Of a DNA stretch of 64,000 nt, positions 25,072 to 33,041 are shown piece by piece (position 1 is the stretch's first letter; every line of letters begins with the position of its first letter). The DNA lies in contig CAWBOK010000001.1 of the NCBI GenBank assembly GCA_963790415.1, positions 682,001 to 746,000 on the forward strand, given 5' to 3'. The notes under the pieces were generated by a model. The model searched no databases. It was not told the origin of the DNA and saw only the letters and a program-made list of their open reading frames with translations. The stretch comes from JAJZQZ01 sp963790415 (lineage in GTDB: Bacteria > Actinomycetota > Thermoleophilia > RBG-16-64-13). The translations under genes were made by a program, and so were the position numbers.

Positions 25072-25835
25072 TTAGCCGCGGCCGACCGGGCAGGCAGCAA
25101 GGCAGCGGAAGCAGAAATACTGCTGGCCGATGAATCCTGCCTGGTAGAGGCTGAGGTACTCCGGACTGCGGAGCATGGTGTTGCGCTCCTCGGGGCTCGC
25201 CGCACCGAAGCGCGACCAGAAGGCGATGCTGCCGCGCATCCCGTAGGGCTGACTCGTGCCCAGGCACTTGGCAAGATGGGTCTTGCCCGCCTGGTCCAGA
25301 GCCCCGGAAGGGCAGGCCTCGATGCACAGACCGCAGCCGGTGCAGGGATTCTCTTCGACCGGCGGATCCGAAGGGAGCTCCAGGTCGGTGAGCACCGCCG
25401 TGAAGATGACCCGCGTCCCAAAGCGAGGATGGACGACCAAGTTATGCTCGCCGAAGGCCCCCAGGCCGGCCGCCACCGCCGCGTGGCGAAGCGAGAGTTC
25501 GGCGATGCCCGACTTCGTCGGGTCGCTGAAGTCCATGGGATACGAGACGGGACGGTGAGCGCCCGGGCGTGGAGGTCGCCTTCGAGATGCCGCGTGAGCC
25601 GGTAGCCGATGGAACGAGAGTACTCCATCACGTCCAGGCGCCCGTTCATAGCCATCTGGGGGCTGGGGCTATCTACCGCAGAGAACTCGCGGAAGGCGAG
25701 CACGATCAGGGACCGAGCACCGGGGAGCAGGGACTCGACCAACGGAGAAGCCGGGCTTTGGTAGTCTTCGACCTTCGCGAAACCGACGTCATCAGCCCCC
25801 AATCCCATCATGGAGTCGCGCAATCCTCCGCTCAC
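25072..25835 (-). CDS. QueG-like double-cluster 4Fe-4S reductase (one frameshift)
   Basis: Starts at GTG 25835 with GGAAGGAG upstream. The N-terminal part (MGLGADDVGFAKVEDY, then LPGARSLIVLAFREFSA) is in one frame up to about 25545; a one-base shift moves to the frame with MDFSDPTKSGIAELSLRHAA, then FGEHNLVVHPRFGTRV, CTGCGLCIEACPSGAL and a second cluster motif, YFCFRCLAACPVGRG. It resembles the iron-sulfur module of epoxyqueuosine reductase and of corrinoid activators. It lies upstream of DUF1638 in the same operon and is divergent from the HxlR regulator with a shared operator. Confidence 0.8.
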
Positions 25836-25890
25836 TGCCCCACTCCTTCCGCCGGTCCTTCTCAGCCCGAGACCTCCGCGCGCAGTACTA

Positions 25891-25932
25891 CTTGCAGTTT
25901 GCAAGGTACTAGCTCTGCTTGCAACTTGCAAG
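25891..25932. promoter_or_regulatory. Double operator between the reductase operon and the HxlR gene
   Basis: Two 15-bp dyads, CTTGCAGTTTGCAAG (25891-25905, one mismatch) and CTTGCAACTTGCAAG (25918-25932, perfect about a central C). Their centres are 27 bp apart, placing them on nearly the same helix face. They lie in the divergent intergenic region and are the probable binding sites of the HxlR protein. Confidence 0.8.
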
Positions 25933-25954
25933 TGTCTCAGGCACAATTGCCGTC

Positions 25955-26371
25955 ATGAAGTCGCGAAGGAATCGATCGAGTTGCCCCGTCAACCTCGCTC
26001 TCGAGGTGTTCGGCGATAGGTGGACGCTCCTAGTGGTGCGGGACGCGCTGCTCCGTGGCCCCTCGACCTTCAGTGACTTCCTGACCTCAGCCGAGGGCAT
26101 CGCCACCAACATTCTGGCCGATCGTTTAGAAATGCTCACTTCGGCCGGAATCCTTGAGAAGAGAGCAGTGGTGGGCCGGTCGCGACACGTTTACTCGCTC
26201 ACCGACAAGGGACTCGACCTTATGCCGGTCGTGCTGGCGATCGTTCTCTGGAGCGACACGTATCTTGAGGTATCCGCCCGGGGCCGAGAGTTGGCGCGGC
26301 GGTATCGCGACGAGCCAGAGGTGGTGATGGCCGAGTTCAGAGAGCGTCAAGTCACCAGGTCCGAGGGTTAG
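25955..26371 (+). CDS. HxlR-family winged-helix regulator
   Basis: A 138-residue HxlR protein from the ATG at 25955. The conserved redox-capable Cys is in SSCPVNLALEVFGDRWTLLV, followed by FSDFLTSAEGIATNILADRL, the recognition helix, and the wing in VYSLTDKGLDLMPVVLAI. HxlR proteins act as dimers and often sense electrophiles, aldehydes or redox state through this Cys. With two palindromic sites upstream it probably controls itself and the divergent iron-sulfur/DUF1638 operon. Confidence 0.92.
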   Translation: MKSRRNRSSCPVNLALEVFGDRWTLLVVRDALLRGPSTFSDFLTSAEGIATNILADRLEMLTSAGILEKRAVVGRSRHVYSLTDKGLDLMPVVLAIVLWSDTYLEVSARGRELARRYRDEPEVVMAEFRERQVTRSEG

Positions 26372-26544
26372 CGCTCACTGGCCGCAGAACGAGACACGCG
26401 GGAGCTGACACGACGCTTGAGGAAGGCACGCCAGTTCGCACCAGGCTAGAGTGGGGTTGGAACGTTGTCCCATCAGCCCGTTCCGATTCGGAGATGACAC
26501 CCGGGCGAAGACCCGGTCTATACCACACACGAAAGGAGCGCTCG

Positions 26545-27412
26545 ATGACACGCAACGACACCCCTGAACGAAAGCGTCATCACCTCGTATGCGCAAGCCC
26601 CGGCGCGTACCGTCACCGCCGGCGGCGTCACCTACGCATATCGTGAGCTCGGCCCGAAGGGTGGCATCCCGGTGATCTTCTTCGTTCACCTGGCCGCGAC
26701 GCTGGACAACTGGGACCCGCGCATCATCGACCCCATCGCGGAGAACCACCACGTCATCGCCTTTGACAACCGCGGCGTCGGCGCCTCCACCGGCCAGGTG
26801 CCGGACAGCGTCGAGGCTATGGCCGACGACGCCTACACCTTCATCAAGGCCCTCGGGTTCAGCAAGGTCGACATCTTCTCCTTCTCCCTCGGTGGCTTCG
26901 TCGCCCAGGCACTCGTCGTGAAGCACCCCGACCTTGTCCGCAAGCTTGCCCTCACTGGCACCGGCCCGAAGGGCGGTAAGGACATCGACAAGGTCGCCGG
27001 CGTCACCTACCTCTACCTCGACATGCTGCGGGGGGCCCTGACCCGGTTGGATCCGAAAGAGTTCCTGTTCTTCAACCGCAACGCCACCGGCAAGCCGGCC
27101 GCGCGCGGAGGAATCGGCGTGCGGGCCGGTTGCCACTGCGCTCACTTGACGGTTAAACAGATGCTCGGAATCCCTCCCTGGGCGCAGCAGTTTCAGGGCG
27201 TGATGCTGACGCTCCGTCGGATGGAGCTGCCCGGCGTCGTCCGCGTGAGCCTGGGCATCGAGAACAGCGAAGACGACGTCGATACGCTGCTCCGCGTGTT
27301 GGGCGAGATCGCTCGGCACAGCGGGGGTAAGACGGACAAGAAGGCCGCTCGGCGGCAGATGGACGATTTCGCCGAGACTGCGGCGCGGCGGGTCTACGCG
27401 GAGTCTGCGTAG
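26545..27412 (+). pseudogene. Chimera of an alpha/beta hydrolase and a class-V aminotransferase-like C-terminus
   Basis: Codons up to ~27098 encode the first half of an alpha/beta hydrolase (IAFDNRGVGASTGQVPDSVE, nucleophile elbow FSFSLGGFVAQAL). From ~27105 the same frame switches to GGIGVRAGCHCAHLTVKQML and GVVRVSLGIENSEDDVDTLL, the C-terminal end of a cysteine-desulfurase-like class-V aminotransferase. The hydrolase acid and His are missing, as is the PLP-lysine domain of the aminotransferase. The 5' end is also shifted: ATG 26545 with GAAAGGAG is in a different frame. The gene is probably non-functional. Confidence 0.75.
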
Positions 27413-27460
27413 GGACCCGCCCACGGCACGGCTCGAGAGACTCCGCTCGATTCGTCAGAG

Positions 27461-27543
27461 ACCCGGTCACCGAGACCGGGTCTTCGCGTTCTTGGAGCCT
27501 GATGGCAATGTCTTGGTGACCGATTGGTGACGAACGCGTCAAC
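27461..27543 (+). repeat. Integration-scar repeat R3
   Basis: Terminator ACCCGGTC-ACCGA-GACCGGGT at 27461-27481, then the palindrome GGTGACG-AACG-CGTCAAC (27526-27543, one arm changed). It would also terminate transcription of the chimera. Confidence 0.75.
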
Positions 27544-27741
27544 TACCGAACGGACGAAGACGGACTACGCGGCAAGGCGCCTTCGCCATCTCCTTGGGTC
27601 GTCCTCGCAAGATCGAAGAGATGATTGTCCTTGCGGTGAGCCAGACGCGCTCCGCATAACACCCGTGCCGCACGGGAATAATTTAATTATGGGCAACAGG
27701 TCGCAGCGGGGCGAATGTTTCCGAGCGACGGGGAGGGACAC

Positions 27742-28257
27742 ATGTCGGAACGCTTGTTGATCGGCATCGCCGGCGCCATCGTCGGGGTCATCGGGTGGCT
27801 GTTCGTGGGGATGTACTTGAGCCGCCGCGAGCGAACGCGCAAGGCACGCAATGCAGGGCGTGCCGTGTTCTTCGAGCTGGGCGCCAACGTCCTCGCAATC
27901 TTCACGGCGAACGAGTACGGGATGTTCGGCCCGTTGAGTCGGGCCTCTTATGACCAGCTTCTGCCTGAGCTTGCCACCTGGCTCCCGGCGGCCGAGTTGC
28001 AGGCCTTGGCGTTGGCGTACCTGGGGCAGGGCGGCTACCAACAAATGGCAGAAGAACCCGATCTGCCCACAGAGGCACGCGAAACCGCCCTGCGCGGTGT
28101 GCTCGATGCCCATCGAGTCGCGCTCGGGCTGGTGCGCGACCGCGTCTTCACTGCCCAGGAGGTGGCATCACTGGACACATACGTGACGCATCAGCAGGCG
28201 AGGATGATCGAGGTGGCTTGGCAGCCGCCTTTGGCGGAGGAGGTCGACCATGACTGA
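27742..28257 (+). CDS. Membrane-anchored hypothetical protein
   Basis: A 171-residue protein from the ATG at 27742 (GGGAGGGAC upstream). Residues 4-24 form one membrane helix (LLIGIAGAIVGVIGWLFVGM) followed by the basic stop-transfer SRRERTRK; the rest is cytoplasmic and helical (TWLPAAELQALALAYLGQGG). I do not recognise a family. The stop overlaps the ATG of the SnoaL-like gene by 8 bp, so the two are coupled. Confidence 0.75.
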   Translation: MSERLLIGIAGAIVGVIGWLFVGMYLSRRERTRKARNAGRAVFFELGANVLAIFTANEYGMFGPLSRASYDQLLPELATWLPAAELQALALAYLGQGGYQQMAEEPDLPTEARETALRGVLDAHRVALGLVRDRVFTAQEVASLDTYVTHQQARMIEVAWQPPLAEEVDHD

Positions 28258-28744
28258 ACGGGGCGCGGGCACTGGCAGCAATCGCGAGTTGCTTGAGAGG
28301 ATGCTCAGGCTGCTCATGGTGGGGGATGTCGACGGCGTAGCCGAACTGCTGGATCCCGACTTCACGCAGGAGATACCACAGTCAGGCGAGCGCGTGAGGG
28401 GGATTGCGAACTACACGCAGCTGATGAAGAACTACCCTCGGCCACCGGGCGAAGGTCCGACACCGCGGCCCGTGTTCGCGGCCTCAGACCCGCACATCGT
28501 CGCGCCCGAGCCGCACTACGTTATGACGCCGACTTTCAACGTCGTGAAGGTCGAAGGTACCGGCGACGAACTCGTAGCCTACGCGCGGTCCCGATACCCC
28601 GATGGCTCGTGGTGGTACACGATCCACTTGGTCACATTCCGGAACCACAAAGTGCTGCGCCAGGTGTCGTTCTTCGCGGCCCCGTTCGATCCGCCCGCAT
28701 GGCGGAGCGAATGGGTCGAGAGGATGAGCCCGCCGATCTCCTAA
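28250..28744 (+). CDS. SnoaL-like/NTF2-fold protein
   Basis: A 164-residue cone-shaped NTF2-type protein: ELLERMLRLLMVGDVDGVAE (helix), LLDPDFTQEIPQSGERVRG, then WWYTIHLVTFRNHKVLRQVS and FFAAPFDPPAWRSEWVERM. Proteins of this fold act as small-molecule binding or isomerase-like enzymes; the ligand is unknown. It is translationally coupled to the membrane-anchored protein upstream. Repeat R4 follows and supplies a terminator. Confidence 0.8.
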   Translation: MTERGAGTGSNRELLERMLRLLMVGDVDGVAELLDPDFTQEIPQSGERVRGIANYTQLMKNYPRPPGEGPTPRPVFAASDPHIVAPEPHYVMTPTFNVVKVEGTGDELVAYARSRYPDGSWWYTIHLVTFRNHKVLRQVSFFAAPFDPPAWRSEWVERMSPPIS

Positions 28745-28810
28745 GGGCCACAGCGAGGTTCGAAGTGCTTCCAGCACAGCCCCCCAATTCGAAGGCAATG
28801 TGGTGCGAGA

Positions 28811-28892
28811 CCCGGTCGCCAAGGCCGGGTTTTCGCGTCTTCAGGGGCGATTGGGCGCCGGCTGGTGACATTCTGGTGACGAACGCGTCACC
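28811..28892 (+). repeat. Integration-scar repeat R4
   Basis: Hairpin CCCGGTC-GCCAA-GGCCGGG-TTTT (28811-28833) and palindrome GGTGACG-AACG-CGTCACC (28875-28892). It lies about 5.9 kb downstream of tRNA-Ser(CGA), after which R1 is placed. Confidence 0.75.
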
Positions 28893-29147
28893 ACTCGGCA
28901 GTCGCGGACGGATCGGGAAGGACTCCGCGGTACGCAGATCAGGGCTTCGCGGCGACGTCTCTTGGCTGCCCATGGACGAAACAGTAGGCTGACTCCTAGC
29001 TCAGTGCTCGAGCCTGCCCTCGATGAACGTGAAGCTCTCCAAAGTACTTCGAGACCGGCGCGCGTCGAGACACGCGGGACCACGAAGCGTGCGACACTCA
29101 CTTCGGGACTTCTGCGTAGAAGACGTTCGTCGCTGAAGGGAGAATCG
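28893..29147. other. Region upstream of the methyltransferase
   Basis: No supported gene. An open frame continues upstream from the methyltransferase but lacks coding character and overlaps scar-derived sequence. Confidence 0.4.
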
Positions 29148-29909
29148 GTGGCCGACGTACGTGATCAGATGACAGAACGGATGTTGCGCGACTCCGGCCT
29201 CAGCACCGGAATGCATGTACTTGACGTGGGCTGCGGTGTCGGAGACGTCTCCTTCATGGTGGCGAGGCTCGTCGGGGAGTCGGGGCACGTCCTTGGCCTC
29301 GATCGTGACGAAGCTGCGCTCGACACGGCGCGAGCGCGGGCCGGCGAGAGCGGTCTATCGAACACCGTCTTTTCGCTCGGCGACTTCTGCAGGCCTTCAC
29401 CAGGACTCGGGCCTTTCGACGCCATCGTCGGACGACGCGTCCTGATGTATCAGCGCGACCCGCTTTCGGCCGTGAGACAACTCAGTCGCGTGCTGCGTCC
29501 CGGTGGGATCATGGTCTTCCAAGAACATGACTCGGCGGGTGTCCCTGAGGCCCAGGCACTATTCCCGCTGCACCGGCGTGTTCAGCGCTGGGTATGGGAG
29601 ACCGTCGAACACGAGGGTGCAGATCTCCACATGGGACTCGGCCTGTACTCGACGTTGACCAAGGCGGGGTTGTGCGTTGAACAGGTGACGGCGGAGGCTG
29701 TCGTGCAGACCGCAGAGTCGCGCTATCCCTTCGGGGCCATCGTCCGTGCCATCCTTCCTCGGATTCTGGAGCATGGTGTCGCAACCGAAGAGGAGATCGA
29801 CGTCGACACGCTCGAAGAGCGACTAGCCGCGGAGGTCGATCAGACGTCGGCTGTCTTCGTGAGCGACCTCGTCTTCAGTGCGTGGGCGCGCAAGCCGACC
29901 GACGGCTAG
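29148..29909 (+). CDS. Class I SAM-dependent methyltransferase
   Basis: A 253-residue enzyme from the GTG at 29148 with GAAGGGAGAA upstream. Motif I is HVLDVGCGVGDVSF, the acidic residue binding the ribose is in VLGLDRDEAALDTARARA, and later motifs follow in FSLGDFCRPSP and LRPGGIMVFQEHD. The substrate is unknown; the UbiE/ArsM-like layout suggests a small molecule. It stands alone between scar R4 and the attC-bounded cassette region. Confidence 0.88.
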   Translation: MADVRDQMTERMLRDSGLSTGMHVLDVGCGVGDVSFMVARLVGESGHVLGLDRDEAALDTARARAGESGLSNTVFSLGDFCRPSPGLGPFDAIVGRRVLMYQRDPLSAVRQLSRVLRPGGIMVFQEHDSAGVPEAQALFPLHRRVQRWVWETVEHEGADLHMGLGLYSTLTKAGLCVEQVTAEAVVQTAESRYPFGAIVRAILPRILEHGVATEEEIDVDTLEERLAAEVDQTSAVFVSDLVFSAWARKPTDG

Positions 29910-30161
29910 AGTCGGGCAACCCAACGGGCGCCTCAACCCAATGCGCAGAGCCTTTGGGACAGCACTTGGAGCGCGACCGGTCCCGGGATTGGGGAGAGCG
30001 CCAGGACGCTGCCAACCGCGACGCCCGGGCTGATGCCGGTGCTGCTTGGCAGCACGGCTCCCGGATTGGCCCCCGTTCGTTGTACACTCAGACGGCCAGG
30101 CGCTGTATTGGAAGAGATACACAGACTGCATAATGGTTGTAAGCCGGACAGGACGGAATCC

Positions 30162-30677
30162 TTGTACTCGATCACGCTTGCCTCGCGCCCGCATCTGGCC
30201 GCGCTCCCCGGGATCGAGCTGGCGGCCGCTTCCAGGTTCCAGGGCTGGCTCGTGCCGTCGTTTGTGTTCAGTGAATCCACTCCCCTTGAACGCTTCGCCC
30301 TTCGGCAGGCTTCAGGACACCTGTGGGTCGCGCTTGAGGATGATGGGCGGCCCGCAGGGTTCGGCATGGTGGAGCCGCATGGGTCGCGGCTGTGGCTCGA
30401 GGAACTCGACGTGTTGCCTGAGCATTGCAGCCGCGGGGTGGGATCCGCGCTTGTGGAGGAGATCGCACGGTGGGCATCAGCCACTGGATTCCATGAGGTG
30501 GTTCTGACGACGTACCGTGATGTCCCGTGGAACGGGCCGTTCTACGCGAAGCGCGGGTTTGAGATGGTGCCGCCCGGCCAACTGGATACGAACCTCGAGG
30601 CACGGCTTCGGGAGGAGGAGGCTCGCGGTCTTGCCTCGATGCCGCGAGTGGCCATGCGACGGCTCGGTGCTGTCTAA
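30162..30677 (+). CDS. GNAT-family N-acetyltransferase (cassette-borne)
   Basis: A 171-residue GNAT protein. The acetyl-CoA loop is in HCSRGVGSALVEEIARWA (R-G-x-G-x-A), preceded by LWLEELDVLPE and followed by YAKRGFEMVPPG. The TTG at 30162 with AGGACGGAA upstream is the best start. The TAA stop lies inside the R'' box of an attC-like site, as is usual for integron cassette genes. Cassette GNATs often modify antibiotics, polyamines or toxins; the substrate cannot be told. Confidence 0.85.
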   Translation: MYSITLASRPHLAALPGIELAAASRFQGWLVPSFVFSESTPLERFALRQASGHLWVALEDDGRPAGFGMVEPHGSRLWLEELDVLPEHCSRGVGSALVEEIARWASATGFHEVVLTTYRDVPWNGPFYAKRGFEMVPPGQLDTNLEARLREEEARGLASMPRVAMRRLGAV

Positions 30678-30770
30678 CAATCGCTTCAACGCCGACAAGG
30701 CGCCCAGTGAGGTAGTCTTGGTCGGAGGCGTGATCGCGGCGCCTTGCGGGTCAAGCGAATCAAGTTAGAT
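30672..30770 (+). repeat. attC-like integron recombination site 1
   Basis: R'' box GTCTAAC (30672-30678, RYYYAAC) and R' box GTTAGAT (30764-30770, GTTRRRY) are 99 bp apart end to end. Between them CGCTTCAACGCC and GGGTCAAGCG pair imperfectly with extrahelical bases, and AAGGCGCC/GGCGCCTT pair perfectly. This imperfect palindrome is the hallmark of attC. Confidence 0.8.
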
Positions 30771-30812
30771 GGACGTACGGGTAGTGACGGACACCCGAGG
30801 TGGCAGGAGCCG

Positions 30813-32270
30813 ATGAACAACGAGATTCAGCTAATCAGCGACGGCGATGGCTTGGCGGTCATCGGGAATCCGACAGACGTCGAGCGCTTCCTCCTCGATC
30901 AGGGCCTAGACCGGATCCCTTCGAGGGATCTCGACCTGCACCGTCTAGCGCCTGTTCTCGGCACCGGTGGGGCCGCTGTGCGAGTCGGTTCGGAACTCGC
31001 CGCGAACTCAGGTCGCTGGGTGAAGCTGACCGCCGAGTCCGCAGGCGCGGTGAAGAAGTACGGCCTCATGGCGACCAAGACGCCCGGGGTCAGCCACGCG
31101 ATGATCGGCGAGCCCGGCAACGTCAAGCAATGGCTCCAGATCGCTCAGGGTCCGGGAATGCTCCTGAGCGGCCCGATGGCACTGGTTGGGTTGTCCACCA
31201 TGATGCAGCAGCAAGCGATGCAGCAGCAGATGGACGAGATCGTTGAGTACCTGCAAGAGATCAACGAGAAGGTCGACGACATCGTTCGCAGCCAGAAGGA
31301 TGCCGTGCTGGCGGACATGATCGGAGTGGACTTGATCATCGAGGAGGCCTTGACCGTTCGCGATCAAGTGGGGCGAGTCTCGGAGGTCACGTGGTCGAAG
31401 GTCCAAGGGACCTCGATGACGATCGCGCGCACTCAGGCATACGCACTCCGCCAAGTCGACGCGATCGCGGAGAAGTTGGAGAAGAAGACAGACGCCGGCG
31501 AGCTCGCCAAGGCGACCAAGGACGCTGAGTCGAAGGTCCGGGAATGGCTCGCGGTCCTCGCGCGTTGCTTCCAACTACAGGACGGGATCTACGTGCTCGA
31601 ACTCGACCGAGTGCTCGACGCCTCGCCGCAAGAACTCGAAGCGCACCGCCTCGGGCTGACCACCGCGCGGCAGAACCGCCTCGAACTCATCTCCCGGAGC
31701 ACCACCCGCATGCTGATGCAGATGGACGAGACCGTCCGGAAGGCAAACTCGAAGGTGCTGTTCAGCCCGTTCGACTCGCCGGCCGCCGTGCGGTCGAGCA
31801 ACCAGGTCGCGACCGACGTCCTCGACTTCCGTGGACGGCTCGGAATCGAGTCCAGTCGTGAGACGTCTGAGGCGAAGCGATGGAGACAGGCGGCCACAGA
31901 AGTGCGGGACAGGGCGTTTACAGCGACTGCGGAAGGTGCCGATGCTGCCCGGCGCCTCTGCGCAGAGACCTTCGGCCAAGCAGCCGGAGCATTGCGCGCG
32001 GTTGACACCGACGGCGACGGCATCCCCGACAAGCCCCGGGCCTTGGCAGCCGCGGAAGATGCCGGTTCGGCGATCAAGGGTGCCGCTGCCGGTGCCGCCG
32101 GTGCCATTGGCGCTGGAGCGAATACTGCCGGCTCGGCTGTAGGGGGACTAGCCGCTGGAGGTGCTGGCGCGGTTCGCTCGCTGCTCCGGCGCAAGCAGAG
32201 CACCGCTGCCTCCCCCGACGGCCTCGACCCGGAGACTACCGACACACCTCCGGAGTCGCCGGACCCGTGA
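30813..32270 (+). CDS. Large conserved-type hypothetical protein (cassette-borne)
   Basis: A 485-residue protein from the ATG at 30813 (GGCAGGAG upstream). It resembles, from memory, an actinobacterial family of unknown function. The N-terminal ~70 residues contain a VIGNPTDVERFLLDQGLD block, then WVKLTAESAGAVKKYGLMAT. There is a hydrophobic segment near residue 115, a long helical, probably coiled-coil centre (QQQMDEIVEYLQEINEKVDD, VREWLAVLARCFQLQDGIYV), the calcium-loop-like VDTDGDGIPDKP near 400, and an Ala/Gly-rich segment with a basic RSLLRRK end that could insert into membranes. It lies between two attC-like sites. Confidence 0.7.
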   Translation: MNNEIQLISDGDGLAVIGNPTDVERFLLDQGLDRIPSRDLDLHRLAPVLGTGGAAVRVGSELAANSGRWVKLTAESAGAVKKYGLMATKTPGVSHAMIGEPGNVKQWLQIAQGPGMLLSGPMALVGLSTMMQQQAMQQQMDEIVEYLQEINEKVDDIVRSQKDAVLADMIGVDLIIEEALTVRDQVGRVSEVTWSKVQGTSMTIARTQAYALRQVDAIAEKLEKKTDAGELAKATKDAESKVREWLAVLARCFQLQDGIYVLELDRVLDASPQELEAHRLGLTTARQNRLELISRSTTRMLMQMDETVRKANSKVLFSPFDSPAAVRSSNQVATDVLDFRGRLGIESSRETSEAKRWRQAATEVRDRAFTATAEGADAARRLCAETFGQAAGALRAVDTDGDGIPDKPRALAAAEDAGSAIKGAAAGAAGAIGAGANTAGSAVGGLAAGGAGAVRSLLRRKQSTAASPDGLDPETTDTPPESPDP

Positions 32271-32390
32271 AGTCACCATTACTGCAACTCGTTCCAGAGT
32301 GGCCCCTCGTGGGCCGTCACATCTCCTGCACACGAGGCGCCGGCCATCGTTGCAGCGTGCGGGCCGGTTCGGCGAGGCGGCCCTCGGGCC

Positions 32391-32473
32391 GTCCAACAAG
32401 CGCATCCCTACGCCGCCAGTCGGTAGCCTGACGAGAAGCGCTTCGGCGCGGCTGAAGCGCAACAGCGTTAGGC
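32391..32473 (+). repeat. attC-like integron recombination site 2
   Basis: R'' GTCCAAC (32391-32397) and R' GTTAGGC (32467-32473) bracket 83 bp with partial inner pairing (AAGCGCATC against TGAAGCGC). It is weaker than site 1 but correctly placed after the second cassette gene. Confidence 0.6.
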
Positions 32474-33041
32474 GGAACGACTAGGGTTTCCGGATTGCGG
32501 GACTACCCGTACATCTCATTCTTCCTCGGTCATCACGCTGGCGACCGGGCGCGATGCCTGCTCGCTGAGCACGACCTGGAGTGCAAGGGAGCACTACAAC
32601 GGGCACTGACACCCACCTACCTGGCCGCGTGACGCTGTGCATCCAGCGCCTCTAGGGAGAGCAGGAACGGAAGAACTGGCACCGACGTTCTTCAGTTCCT
32701 GCTTCGCCTACATTCGGCGCGGTCGGAGTCACTACACGACTCTGTAGTCATGCCGAGTCCGCAGATTCTCGGTATCGATGCACACACTGGCCGGCTGAGG
32801 GTGGCCGAGGGACACATGAACGGTATCGATGCACCGGACCCGACCGTCGTCGTATCTGCTGGCGGTTCAGAGTCGCTTCGCGCTACTATCACATGGGCCA
32901 TCGACACCCCTCGTTCCCGCGGCATGAACCCACTCGTGGATTCGGGCCGGCTGAACCCTCTGGCAGTTCCCGCGGTGAGCGGCCCGGTACCGCTCAGAGG
33001 TTGATCACCCCGTAGCGGGCGCTGCCTTCCCGGACACGCCT
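32474..33041. other. Non-coding region between cassette end and helical-repeat gene
   Basis: Apart from the hairpin at 32660 I see no supported gene. Short frames at 32692-33004 on both strands lack recognisable motifs and ribosome-binding sites. Confidence 0.4.
32660..32703. repeat. 17-bp hairpin
   Basis: AGCAGGAACGGAAGAAC and GTTCTTCAGTTCCTGCT pair over 17 bp with one mismatch around a 10-nt loop. There is no U-tract, so it may be a structured DNA or RNA element rather than a terminator. Confidence 0.55.

Noticed and set aside
27524..27741. Small frame beginning in scar repeat R3 (VTNASTTERTKTDYAARR)
   Set aside because: It starts inside the repeat palindrome and lacks coding character; similar frames arise at every copy of the repeat.
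32692..33004. Overlapping short frames on both strands
   Set aside because: No ribosome-binding site, motif or coding-like composition; left unannotated.
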